DNA of 64,000 nucleotides from Mesorhizobium sp. WSM3862. GTDB taxonomy: Bacteria > Pseudomonadota > Alphaproteobacteria > Rhizobiales > Rhizobiaceae. Within the stretch, counting starts at the first letter, position 1. The number at the start of each line of letters is the position of its first letter. Below the pieces are notes generated by a model. That model was not told where the DNA came from and searched no databases. It saw nothing but the letters and a program-made list of their open reading frames with translations. Position numbers and translations under genes: made by a program. Shown here one piece after another: positions 47,543 through 57,634 of the stretch. The stretch lies in assembly GCF_002294985.1 (NCBI RefSeq), contig NZ_NSGE01000007.1:226971-290970 (forward strand). Direction: 5' to 3'.

Positions 47543-48304
47543 CTAGCGGTTCTGCAGCAGGTGACAGCCCGCCTGCCGCTTCTGCGCAAGATACTCGTCG
47601 ATCAACTGGCGGTAGCGCACCTTGCCGAAGCTCGGGAAATGGCCGCCATGCACGACCGAGACGTCGAGGTCGCGCATGGCAAGCAGCGTCTCGACATAGT
47701 CGCCGATATCGGAGTGGTAGACGTCGTCGATCAGCGGCCCGTCATAGACGATGTCGCCGGACAAGAGGATGCGGGTCTTTCGCTCGTAGAGCGCGATGCC
47801 GCCGGGGGAGTGGCCAGGCGTGTGGATGACCTCGAAGGCACGATCGCCGAGATCGACAAGGTCGCCCTGCTCAAGCAGCCGGTTGGCCGGCGCAGGCGGG
47901 ATGCGGTAGCTGGCCGTATCCCATCCGTCGGGCATGCCGTCGAACATCTCGTCTGTCGCGTAGCGGTCGGCGACCGTCCACTCGTTGCGCGGATCGGCGA
48001 GGATCTGGGCTTCAGCCGAATGCACGCAGCGATCCGGAAATTCGTGGTGGCAGCCGATGTGGTCGAAATGCGTGTGGCTGGCGACGCAGACAAGCTTGCG
48101 TTCGGTGACCAGCGGCACATGGCGCCGCAGGCTGAAATGGCCGAGGCCGGTATCGAACAAAAGATCGCCGTCGCGGCCGCGCACATGCCAGATGTTGCAG
48201 CGAAAGAACGGCTTTATCCATGGCTCATGGATGAGCGTGACGTCGTCGCTCATGCGGATGCTCTCGTACCAGTCCGGAGCCTCGATGACCGGAAGCATGC
48301 TCAT
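47543..48304 (-). CDS. MBL-fold metallo-hydrolase
   Basis: 253 residues with the metallo-beta-lactamase fold: HTHFDHIGCHHEF is the HxHxDH zinc motif, HTPGHSPGGIALYE the third ligand, LLSGDIVYDGPL the bridging Asp, and VHGGHFPSFG the last His. Substrate unknown. It follows the polyamine-type ABC operon on the same strand with a 4-bp gap, so it is probably its last gene and may process the imported compound. Confidence 0.88.
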   Translation of the reverse strand: MSMLPVIEAPDWYESIRMSDDVTLIHEPWIKPFFRCNIWHVRGRDGDLLFDTGLGHFSLRRHVPLVTERKLVCVASHTHFDHIGCHHEFPDRCVHSAEAQILADPRNEWTVADRYATDEMFDGMPDGWDTASYRIPPAPANRLLEQGDLVDLGDRAFEVIHTPGHSPGGIALYERKTRILLSGDIVYDGPLIDDVYHSDIGDYVETLLAMRDLDVSVVHGGHFPSFGKVRYRQLIDEYLAQKRQAGCHLLQNR

Positions 48305-48308
48305 TGGA

Positions 48309-49373
48309 TCAGTCCGCCAGCAGGATGATGTCTTGAGCGTCGCATGAAACCGCGACCGTGTCGCCGGCCTGGACGGTCGCGGGAGCTGGTGCCTTGGCGA
48401 TGAACTGCAATGCAGGATCCTGCGCCGAGGTGGCGAGCACCCGCTTGAAGCTCCCTTGGAAGACGACGTCGCTCACTCTGGCGGTGCCGAGCGCAACGTC
48501 GCCTTTCGCTCCCGCAAGGATGAGGTGCTCGGGCCGGATGGCAAGCGCCACAGCCGCGCCAGCCGGCGCCGTGCCGGGCAGCGAGATCGGCCCGAGCCTG
48601 GTCGCCACTGCGACGCGTCCATCCTGTGTTTCGCCGGCTTTGCCGGCAAGAATCGTGCTTTCGCCCATGAAGGTCGCCGAGAAGCGAGTCTTCGGCCGCG
48701 CATAGACTCGCTCGGGCGGTCCTTCGTCCTCGATGCGCCCATCATTCATCACCACGCAATGGCCGGCCAGGGCCATCGCTTCTTCCTGGTCGTGCGTGAC
48801 ATGGACGAAAGCGGTGCCGACCCGCTTCTGGATCGCTTTCAACTCGTCCTGCATCTGCCGGCGCAGCTTAAGATCCAGCGCGCCGAGCGGCTCGTCGAGC
48901 AACAGCACCGCCGGCTCGATGACCAGCGCACGCGCCAACGCCACGCGCTGGCGCTGGCCACCGGAGAGCTGGTGCGGCTTCTTGTCGAAGGAGTCTGCAA
49001 GCCCGACGAGGGCGAGCGCTTCGCGTGCCTTTGCCGTCCGCGTCGCGCCATCGACGCCCTGCATGCGCAGCCCGAAGCCGACATTCTTACCGACGCTCAT
49101 ATGCGGGAACAGCGCGTAGTCCTGGAAGACGGTCGTCGTCGGGCGCTTGGCCGGCGGCACGGCGGTGCAATCCGCGCCGCGAATGAACACCTTGCCTTCG
49201 CTGGGGGTGACGAAGCCGCCAAGGATCGAAAGCAGCGTCGTCTTGCCGGAGCCGGACGGGCCGAGGAGGATCGTGTAGCTGCCGGGCTCGATCGCGAGCG
49301 AGACGTTCTTCAAAACGGGAAGGTGGCCGAAACGATGCGAGACGTTGCGGATGTCGACCAATGGGGCGCTCAT
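48309..49373 (-). CDS. ABC transporter ATPase, spermidine/putrescine type
   Basis: 354 residues: Walker A GPSGSGKTT, signature LSGGQRQRVALARAL, Walker B LLLDEPLGALD, and a C-terminal TOBE domain (about 275-350), the layout of PotA-like importers. Overlaps the permease stop by 4 bp. With two permeases and a binding protein it forms a complete importer. Confidence 0.93.
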   Translation of the reverse strand: MSAPLVDIRNVSHRFGHLPVLKNVSLAIEPGSYTILLGPSGSGKTTLLSILGGFVTPSEGKVFIRGADCTAVPPAKRPTTTVFQDYALFPHMSVGKNVGFGLRMQGVDGATRTAKAREALALVGLADSFDKKPHQLSGGQRQRVALARALVIEPAVLLLDEPLGALDLKLRRQMQDELKAIQKRVGTAFVHVTHDQEEAMALAGHCVVMNDGRIEDEGPPERVYARPKTRFSATFMGESTILAGKAGETQDGRVAVATRLGPISLPGTAPAGAAVALAIRPEHLILAGAKGDVALGTARVSDVVFQGSFKRVLATSAQDPALQFIAKAPAPATVQAGDTVAVSCDAQDIILLAD

Positions 49374-50158
49374 GCCGGCTTTCTCCGCAGCAGGGTCAAT
49401 TCGAACAGCACCACGAGCACAATGGAAACCGCAAAGACCAGCGAGCCGACGGCATTGGTCTTGGGATTGAGGCCGGAGCGCAAGAGGTTCCAGATCTCGA
49501 CCGGGAGCGTCGTCTCGAATCGGGTGAGCAGGAAGGAGATGACGAACTCGTCCCAGGAGAAGGTCATCGACAGGAAGAAGCCGGCGAAGATCGCCGGCGC
49601 CATGACCGGCACCGTGATCATCAGCAGCACCTTCCATTCGGGAGCGCCGAGGTCGCGCGCGGCGCGCTCGATGTTGATCTGGTGGTCGCCCATCTGGCTG
49701 TAGATGATGGCGAAGCAGAGCGGCAGGTTGATCACCACATGACCGATGCCGGCGGCGATGAGCGATTTCGGCACGCCGGCCCAGTTGAACAGCACCAGCA
49801 GCCCCATGCCGATGATCAGATAGCTGACGGTGAGCGGCAGCGTGATCAGCCCGCGCAGCAGGGCCGAGCCCGGCAGCACGAAGCGCGCGAAACCCCAGGC
49901 GGAAAGGAAGCCGAGCGTGACGGATGCGAGCGAGGACAGCACCGCCACCAGCAGCGAATTGACCAGCGCGGAGGTGAGGCGTGCATCGGACAGCACCGCC
50001 TGGTACCAGCGCAGCGACGGGCCGGTGAAAGGCGGGATGGGGAAAGAGGTCGCCTGCAGCGAGAACAGTATCAGCACGACCACCGGCAAGAAGATGAAGC
50101 CGTAGACGGCGATCGCGTAGAGCCAGGCAGCGAGGCGGACGGCAGCACGCATGGTCAA
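49370..50158 (-). CDS. ABC transporter permease, PotC type
   Basis: 262 residues, about six membrane helices, with the EAA loop ERAARDLGAPEWKVLLMITVPVMAP. Second inner-membrane permease of the importer; overlaps both neighbours by 4 bp, showing translational coupling. Confidence 0.92.
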   Translation of the reverse strand: MTMRAAVRLAAWLYAIAVYGFIFLPVVVLILFSLQATSFPIPPFTGPSLRWYQAVLSDARLTSALVNSLLVAVLSSLASVTLGFLSAWGFARFVLPGSALLRGLITLPLTVSYLIIGMGLLVLFNWAGVPKSLIAAGIGHVVINLPLCFAIIYSQMGDHQINIERAARDLGAPEWKVLLMITVPVMAPAIFAGFFLSMTFSWDEFVISFLLTRFETTLPVEIWNLLRSGLNPKTNAVGSLVFAVSIVLVVLFELTLLRRKPA

Positions 50159-51000
50159 GCCCGCTCGATCTTCAGCCAGCGGGCGCAGGCGAGATAGGCG
50201 ACGGTGACGACGGCCATCAGGATGATCGAAAGCGCCGAGGCCAGCGGAAAATCGCCGCGCCGGCCGATCTGCATCATGACCAGTTGCGGCATGAGCAGCT
50301 CGTTGTTGCCGCCGAGGATCTGCGGCGTGATGTAGTCGCCGATGCAGAGTACGAAGGTGAGGAAAGCCCCGACCATGATACCGGGCAGGGTCAGCGGCAG
50401 CACGACATGCAGGAAGGTCCGCACCGGCCCGGCACCGAGGTCGGCGGCCGCTTTGCGATAGCTCGGGCTGAGTTGTTTCAGATTGGCGAAGATGGTGAGC
50501 GTCAGCAGCATGACGAAGAAGTGGACGAAGCCGGTGACGGTAGCGAACCGAGTGTTCGCAAGCTGCAGCGGCTCCGCGATCAAGCCGATGCCGGTGAGCG
50601 CCCGATTGATGACGCCGTTCTGCGCCAGCACGAGCAGCCAGGAATAGGAGCGCACGACGTAAGACGTCCAGAACGGCAGCACGGCGAGCATCAGTGCCAA
50701 TCGCTGCCAGCGCTCCGGTACTTGTTCGGCGAGGATCCAGGCGAATGGGTAGGCGAGCGCGATCGAAATCACGGTGACGATTGCGGTCACCTGCAGCGAG
50801 TTCACCATCGCCCGCCAGTAGGATGGATCGGTGAAGAACTGGCTGTAATTGGTCAAAGTGAAGCCGCCGCCTTCATGCGCCGTCAGGCTCGACAATCCCA
50901 TGGCAACGAAGGGCAGCACGAAGAACAGAAGCGTCCAAGCCAGCGCCGGCGTGACCAGCGCCCAGGGCAGGGCACGCGGGCTACCTCCGGAACCGCTCAT
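50155..51000 (-). CDS. ABC transporter permease, PotB type
   Basis: 281 residues, about six membrane helices and the EAA loop KAAADLGAGPVRTFLHVVLPLTLPG. The ATG at 51000 (MSGSGGSPRALPW) is right; the open frame to 51198 is a shadow of the binding-protein gene. It starts 7 bp after that gene. Confidence 0.92.
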   Translation of the reverse strand: MSGSGGSPRALPWALVTPALAWTLLFFVLPFVAMGLSSLTAHEGGGFTLTNYSQFFTDPSYWRAMVNSLQVTAIVTVISIALAYPFAWILAEQVPERWQRLALMLAVLPFWTSYVVRSYSWLLVLAQNGVINRALTGIGLIAEPLQLANTRFATVTGFVHFFVMLLTLTIFANLKQLSPSYRKAAADLGAGPVRTFLHVVLPLTLPGIMVGAFLTFVLCIGDYITPQILGGNNELLMPQLVMMQIGRRGDFPLASALSIILMAVVTVAYLACARWLKIERA

Positions 51001-51007
51001 CGGCCGA

Positions 51008-52081
51008 TTACTGTGCCTGCAGCATTTCGGTCCACATGTCCTGCATCTTCTTGTCGAGATCGGCGTTCGGCGCCGGATAGGCCTGGGCGCGGGCGAGAAA
51101 GCCGGGCTGCTCGTCGAAGCGCAGGATCTTCTTCTGCTCGTCGGTGAGCGCTGCCTTCTTGTTGGACGGCATGCCCCAGTAGCAGGAGGAGGTGGCAAGG
51201 CGCGCCTGGCCTTCCGGGCTCAGAATGTACTGAATGAATTTTAGCGCCATGTCCTTGTTCTTGGAATCCTTGAACATGGCAAGCGATTGCGACCACAGCA
51301 CCGCGCCTTCCTTGGGGATCGAGAAGTCGAGCGCCGGGTTTTCCTTGGCGAGCCCCGCAGTCACCCACTCGCCGCCGCCGACAAGGACGTCCACCTCGCC
51401 GGTCGCAAGCGCGGTCTGGCTGGCGGTGACTTCCCCGACCAGCTTGGCGTTGGCCTTCATCTTGAGCAGCTCGGCCTTGAGAGCGGGCAGGTCTGCCTCG
51501 GTGAGGTCGGCGGTCTTCTTGCCGATCGCCAGAGCCGCCATGCCGATGACCGGCAGGTAATAGTCGTAGATCGCGATCTTGCCCTTGTATTTGTCGCTGG
51601 TCAGCGAAGCCAGCGACTGCATGTCGGCCGGATCGACCTTGGTCTTGTTGAAGCCGATCGTGTTGTAGCCAAACTTTTCGGTGATGCCGTAGCGCTTGCC
51701 GTCGACCACGGTGGACTTGTCCATCTTCACTTCCGGAAAGAGGTCGGCGAAAGGCAGCTTGTCCTCCGGCAGCGGCTCGAACAGGCCTTTCTCGACACCG
51801 CGCGGTACGTCGATGGAATCGATCACCATCACGTCCCAATCGCCCGGCTGCGACTGATCGACGATCGCGAGCCCTGCGCCTGTGCCCTCGAATTCCTTGA
51901 CGTTGACCTTGACGTTGTTGGCCTCCTCGAAGGGCTGCAGCAGCGCCGGATCGGAGTGGTCGCACCAGATCAGCGCGTTGAGATCGGCGGCCTGAGCGCC
52001 GCCAGCGGCGAGCAGTGCCACAGCAGCGCAGGCGGCTCCGAGACGGGACTTCAGGCTGGAAAGCGGATTCCGGACAGTCAT
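51008..52081 (-). CDS. ABC transporter substrate-binding protein, PotD/PotF type
   Basis: 357 residues, signal peptide (1-31, cut after AQA). ALIWCDHSDPALLQPFEEANNVKV, WDVMVIDS, and YGITEKFGYNTIGFNKTKV are typical of the polyamine-type binding family. First gene of the binding protein-permease-permease-ATPase-MBL operon. GGGAGAA precedes the ATG. The ligand could be a polyamine, opine or similar; not decidable here. Confidence 0.9.
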   Translation of the reverse strand: MTVRNPLSSLKSRLGAACAAVALLAAGGAQAADLNALIWCDHSDPALLQPFEEANNVKVNVKEFEGTGAGLAIVDQSQPGDWDVMVIDSIDVPRGVEKGLFEPLPEDKLPFADLFPEVKMDKSTVVDGKRYGITEKFGYNTIGFNKTKVDPADMQSLASLTSDKYKGKIAIYDYYLPVIGMAALAIGKKTADLTEADLPALKAELLKMKANAKLVGEVTASQTALATGEVDVLVGGGEWVTAGLAKENPALDFSIPKEGAVLWSQSLAMFKDSKNKDMALKFIQYILSPEGQARLATSSCYWGMPSNKKAALTDEQKKILRFDEQPGFLARAQAYPAPNADLDKKMQDMWTEMLQAQ

Positions 52082-52135
52082 CGAGTGTTCTCCCTGCCTT
52101 GCTGGCTTGTTGAGGAAAAGTTGAACCAATTCTAA

Positions 52136-52148
52136 AATTGAGTCAATT
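52136..52148. promoter_or_regulatory. candidate TetR operator
   Basis: AATTGA-G-TCAATT, a perfect 13-bp palindrome in the 92-bp gap between the divergent ABC operon and tetR gene, 25 bp before the tetR start. A related CAATT-containing half lies just to the left. Confidence 0.6.
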
Positions 52149-52173
52149 ATGATTTTGTGGCAGAGAGGCCGAT

Positions 52174-52788
52174 ATGAGCGGATTGCGCGCACGGCAGAAG
52201 GCGGACAGGCACCGCCGCATCATCGATGCGGCGACGGAGCTTTTCCGTGAGGCCGGCTATGAAGGCGCCAAGATCGAGGCCATAGCTGCGCAGGCAGAGG
52301 TCTCGATCGGCACAATCTACAATTACTACCAGAACAAGGGTGACATCCTCGGCGCCATCGTGGCTATGGAGGTCAACGAGGTGCTGAATGCTGGGCAAGG
52401 CGTGGTCGGCAGCCCGCCGGCCGATGTCGGCGACGCGCTCGACAGGCTGATCGGCATCTATATCGAGCACTCGCTCAATTACCTGAGCAAGGAGATGTGG
52501 CGGCAGGCGATGGCAATCTCGACCCAATTGCCCGACAGCCCGTTCGGCCAAGCCTATACCGCGCTCGACCGCGCCTTGACCGAACAGATCCGGGCGCTCA
52601 TCGCCCGCCTGCAGGAGATCGGCCTGGTGCGGTCAGACATCGATGGCCCGGCGGTGGGCGAGCTGATCTTCAACAACATGAACATGATGTTCATCGAGTT
52701 CGTGAAGCGCGACGAGGCGAAAATCCCGGAGCTGCGCGCGGCGATAAGGCGGCAGAACCGGATCTTGGTGGCTGCGATCGGCGTATAG
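52174..52788 (+). CDS. TetR-family transcriptional regulator
   Basis: 204 residues. N-terminal HTH: RRIIDAATELFREAGYEGAKIEAIAAQAEVSIGTIYNYYQNKGDILGA in the first 65 residues, then a helical ligand domain. It diverges from the polyamine-type ABC operon, so it probably represses that operon and itself and is released by the imported substrate or a product. Confidence 0.9.
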   Translation: MSGLRARQKADRHRRIIDAATELFREAGYEGAKIEAIAAQAEVSIGTIYNYYQNKGDILGAIVAMEVNEVLNAGQGVVGSPPADVGDALDRLIGIYIEHSLNYLSKEMWRQAMAISTQLPDSPFGQAYTALDRALTEQIRALIARLQEIGLVRSDIDGPAVGELIFNNMNMMFIEFVKRDEAKIPELRAAIRRQNRILVAAIGV

Positions 52789-52844
52789 AAGATCAAGAGC
52801 GAGCAGGTAGAGGGCTTTCAGCAAAGCGTCGCGGCCGAACGTAC

Positions 52845-53048
52845 TCACTGACGGTTGATCAGCCACAGAATGGTCGAGAGAACGACACTGATCAGAATTC
52901 CCGTGGTGATGGGAACGTAGAGCCTGAAATTCTCGCGCTCGATCACGATATCACCGGGCAACCTGCCGAGGCCGATCCTGGTTACCCATGGCCACAGCAG
53001 GCCAGCGGCAACTATGCTGAGGCCAATGACGATCAGAGTTCGCGACAT
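52845..53048 (-). CDS. DUF2905 small membrane protein
   Basis: 67 residues with two membrane helices (about 4-20 and 44-63) around the conserved GRLPGDIVIERENFRLYVPI. Family function unknown. The ATG at 53048 gives the usual family start; the frame to 53210 runs into the tRNA. Confidence 0.9.
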   Translation of the reverse strand: MSRTLIVIGLSIVAAGLLWPWVTRIGLGRLPGDIVIERENFRLYVPITTGILISVVLSTILWLINRQ

Positions 53049-53116
53049 GGCAGCACCTGCCGGAAATAGCGCATTGCCAAAATATAGTGATGCTCGAAAG
53101 CTGGCAGAGCGAAGGA

Positions 53117-53192
53117 TGGTGCCCCCGGCAGGGATCGAACCCGCGACCTTCGGTTTACAAAACCGCTGCTCTACCAGCTGAGCTACAAGGGC
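53117..53192 (-). tRNA. tRNA-Thr (TGT)
   Basis: 76 nt cloverleaf with encoded CCA. Acceptor GCCCTTG pairs with CGGGGGC, D arm AGCTCAGCTGGTAGAGC, anticodon loop TTTGTAA (TGT), T loop TTCGATC. No integrase or repeat of its 3' end nearby. Confidence 0.97.
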
Positions 53193-53343
53193 ACGGCGCT
53201 CCGGTAGCACATTTCGTGCGCCAGTAAAGACAAAACTCCGCTTTGGGTTGCTAATGGACCGCTTGGCTTAGTCGGCATGCTGAAAAGCGGCGCGCCGCTT
53301 CCTACATCTCTGTCGGGTGCAATCGCGTCGAACGGGGTGTCGC

Positions 53344-53511
53344 ATGATCAGATTCGTCATCATCCTGCCGCTCATCGTCGTGACCTCGCTTCTCCTGATG
53401 AAGGCCGTCAGCGATCTGAAGAAGGCCAACATCGACTGGACGGGCGTCACCACGATCATCGGCTTCATCGTGCTGGCCTTCTGGCTGCGGCACGTGACGG
53501 GGATGGGGTGA
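53344..53511 (+). CDS. small membrane protein
   Basis: 55 residues with two hydrophobic helices (about 2-20 and 33-50) joined by KAVSDLKKANIDWTGV. GGGGTG lies 6 bases before the ATG. Family unknown; the tidy two-helix design supports a real gene. Confidence 0.55.
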   Translation: MIRFVIILPLIVVTSLLLMKAVSDLKKANIDWTGVTTIIGFIVLAFWLRHVTGMG

Positions 53512-53517
53512 AGGGGA

Positions 53518-53569
53518 GTGAATGGTGAATGGTGAAAGGCGGCGTTTTCTCGACCATTCACTCATTCAC
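53518..53569. repeat. inverted array of GTGAATG-type heptamers
   Basis: GTGAATGGTGAATGGT (53518-53533) is matched in inverse by 53553-53569 with one inserted base, around a 19-base spacer. The same design as the CGAATAG arrays near 59.5 kb, with a different heptamer. Confidence 0.7.
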
Positions 53570-53780
53570 CCATCCATCGAACCTTTTGCCACCGCTCCGC
53601 CACAACTGATCACCAGGGGCGAATGGTCGCCTCGATCAGAGATAGGAGCAGTCCCGAAAGATTTGAGCCGCTTCCGGCCACTCAAAAAAATCAGAAAAAA
53701 CTTCGAACCTTTTCCGCGCTGCAACGACAGATGATCAAGAGGCGGATGGATCGCCTCGGTCAGGAACCAAGGAGATCATC

Positions 53781-54092
53781 ATGTTCAAGCGCACGCTCGT
53801 TTCGACCCTTATCGCCACCTCTGTCGCCGCCGGCACGCTGGCCGGCACCGTCCAGCCTTCGGCCGCTCACGACCATCATCACCGCCGCGAGCTCGGCATC
53901 GGCATCGCCGCCGGCGTTGGCGGCTTCGTCCTGGGCAACCTGCTCGCTCAGCAGCCGCGTACGGTCTATGTCGAGGATGGCTACCACGGTTCCTGGCATG
54001 TTCGCCGCTGCATGGCCCGCTATGCCAGCTACGATCCGGGCTCGAACACCTACATCGGCTACGACGGCTATCCGCATTACTGCCGCCTCTGA
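53781..54092 (+). CDS. BA14K-family exported protein
   Basis: 103 residues, signal peptide (1-29, cut at SAA-HD), His-rich start of the mature chain, glycine-rich helix, and the BA14K box CMARYASYDPGSNTYIGYDG in the last 35 residues. The family is known from Brucella as an immunoreactive, lectin-like protein. AAGGAG lies before the ATG. Confidence 0.92.
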   Translation: MFKRTLVSTLIATSVAAGTLAGTVQPSAAHDHHHRRELGIGIAAGVGGFVLGNLLAQQPRTVYVEDGYHGSWHVRRCMARYASYDPGSNTYIGYDGYPHYCRL

Positions 54093-54094
54093 GA

Positions 54095-54138
54095 GCAATT
54101 CCAGGAAAACCGCATAGCGGTTTTCCGTCCGGAATTGC
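54095..54138. repeat. long palindromic repeat, GCAATTCC type
   Basis: GCAATTCC (54095-54102) pairs with GGAATTGC (54131-54138), and inside GGAAAACCGC (54104-54113) pairs with GCGGTTTTCC (54117-54126). I recall this GGAATTGC/GGTTTTCC element as a common Rhizobiales intergenic repeat. It may end the BA14K transcript. Confidence 0.7.
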
Positions 54139-54216
54139 GTAAAACCAGATAAAACAGAGGAGAGCCACCGTCTCGCAACCGGAAAGGGGGCTTCGCGGCC
54201 CCTTTTTCGCCTGGTG

Positions 54217-54639
54217 CTAGGAGGTCTTGGCCTCGATCGCCAATCCCGCGCTGCGGCAGGCGCCGGCAACAGCAAGCCCGGCATTCGGCGATTCACCGCT
54301 CATCGCGACAAGTTCGAAGCTGTTTCCAGCATCCGGGTAGACCTTGGCAATGAAGGTTTTGCCGTCGCTGGAGCCGCCGGCTGAGCGCTTGTCGTCGACA
54401 AAGCCGCAAACCACGATCTCCTGGCGGCCGTTCAACGTCCGCTCACCGGCAAGCATCGCCCCGAACTTCGCCGAGACTGGATCCTTCAAGTGCTGGCGGA
54501 CGCCGGCGGTAATGATCTCCTCGAGGGCGAGCGAGATCGGTATGGAATCGACGCGCTGCCGGTTCGAGTCCGGCACCGGTGTCGTGGCGGCGCATCCGCA
54601 AAGTGAAGCGGCGAGCAAGAGTTGAACCGTTTTCAGCAT
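54217..54639 (-). CDS. small lipoprotein of unknown function
   Basis: 140 residues with a lipobox in AASLCGC (Cys near 14-16) after a short hydrophobic stretch. The mature domain has HLKDPVSAKFGAMLAGERT and VVCGFVDDK, a motif seen in several rhizobial hypothetical lipoproteins. AAAGGGCGGGG before the ATG at 54639 settles the start. Confidence 0.8.
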   Translation of the reverse strand: MLKTVQLLLAASLCGCAATTPVPDSNRQRVDSIPISLALEEIITAGVRQHLKDPVSAKFGAMLAGERTLNGRQEIVVCGFVDDKRSAGGSSDGKTFIAKVYPDAGNSFELVAMSGESPNAGLAVAGACRSAGLAIEAKTS

Positions 54640-54802
54640 CCCCGCCCTTTCGCATGCATTCGAACGCCGCGGCAAGATGGCAGGGCCTATCAGCCGACGG
54701 TGTACAGCGATACGTTTAGTCTGGCCCGCTTCGAGATAGCGGCCAAGAGCGCGCTGCCCGGCGCATGATGCCGGGGTCATGCGCAAACAAAAGCTGTCGT
54801 AG

Positions 54803-55624
54803 TCAGTAGGCTTTCACGCCGCCGATCATCTTCGTCACCTCGGCCGCGGCCTCGCGCACCAGCGGGCCGATCTCCGTCAGGCGCTCCGGCGTTACCCGCA
54901 CCGTCGGACCGGACACGGAAACACCGCCGATCGGCTCGCCGAACTCGTTGAAGATAGCGGCGGCGACGCAGCGCATGCCGGGATGGCGTTCCTCGTCGTC
55001 GACCGACCAGCCGCGATGCTTGATGATCGCCAGATCATGAGCCAGCGCCGAGATGTCGGAAAGCGTCTTGTCGGTGTAGCGTTGCAGGCCGGCCTTGCGC
55101 AGGATGGCGGCGACCCGCTCCGGCTCGAGATGCGCCAGCACCGCCTTGCCGATGCCCGACGCATGGAAGGAGCTACGCGTGCCCGGCCGGAAGAAGGCGC
55201 GGATCGCCTGATGCGTCTCGACCTGACTGACAAAAACCACGCAATCGTCCTCGGCGACGCCCAGATTGGCGGTCTCGCCGGTCTTTTCCATCAGTTCCTG
55301 CATGACGATGCGGGCGCGGTCGACCAGCTTGCGGCGGCGCAGGAAGGCGGCGCCCATGCGGTAGGTCTCGACGCCGATCGACCAGAGCTGGTCGGTCGAG
55401 TCGAACTCGACCATGCCGTGGTTCTCCAGCGTCGTCAGCATGCGGTAGGCCGTTGAGGCGGCGATGCCGCTGCGCGCCGCGATCTCGCTCAAGGACAAGC
55501 CGCTGGCGTCCGCGACGATCGCCAGGATGCGCAGCGCGCGGTCGAGCGACTGCACCGAAGCCGCTTCCTGCGGGCCATTGAAGGCACGCGGACGGCCGCG
55601 TTGGCGTTTTTCTGTGGTTTCCAT
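54803..55624 (-). CDS. IclR-family regulator, probable gcl operon regulator
   Basis: 273 residues: N-terminal winged HTH (about 25-90, SLDRALRILAIVADASGLSLSEIA in part) and an IclR effector domain (about 105-265). Divergent from gcl-hyi-glxR across a 201-bp gap with repeated AT-rich palindromes. E. coli AllR, of the same family, controls gcl in response to glyoxylate; a like role here is inferred. The ATG at 55624 is preferred; the frame to 55804 codes an AT-rich, hydrophobic stretch unlike the family. Confidence 0.88.
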   Translation of the reverse strand: METTEKRQRGRPRAFNGPQEAASVQSLDRALRILAIVADASGLSLSEIAARSGIAASTAYRMLTTLENHGMVEFDSTDQLWSIGVETYRMGAAFLRRRKLVDRARIVMQELMEKTGETANLGVAEDDCVVFVSQVETHQAIRAFFRPGTRSSFHASGIGKAVLAHLEPERVAAILRKAGLQRYTDKTLSDISALAHDLAIIKHRGWSVDDEERHPGMRCVAAAIFNEFGEPIGGVSVSGPTVRVTPERLTEIGPLVREAAAEVTKMIGGVKAY

Positions 55625-55689
55625 GCACGCATTCTCCGCAATTTCGCGCGGAGCACAATGAAAAAGTTTTTCACTGGCTGCCGTAGCGA

Positions 55690-55766
55690 TTTTCTGGAAA
55701 AGGAAAAGATCAGTGAATTCAGCAATGTACAGCAGTTTTCTAGAAATGAAAAAATATTCTGAAAAA
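55690..55766. promoter_or_regulatory. three candidate IclR operator sites
   Basis: TTTTCTGGAAAA (55690-55701), TTTTCTAGAAAT (55736-55747) and TATTCTGAAAAA (55755-55766) share a TTTTCTRGAAAW-like core. They lie in the gap between iclR and gcl, the last ending 59 bp before the gcl start. Confidence 0.55.
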
Positions 55767-55825
55767 ATTGAAAAATCGAGAATGCGCTGGCATTCTGAAG
55801 CCAACCAACGAAGTGGAGGCTGAAC

Positions 55826-57607
<1,782 letters not shown>

Positions 57608-57634
57608 GGTCCGGCGGAAAGAAGGAGCAAAAGA

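Noticed and set aside
53117..53192. integration site at tRNA-Thr
   Set aside because: No integrase and no duplicated tRNA end found in the flanks.
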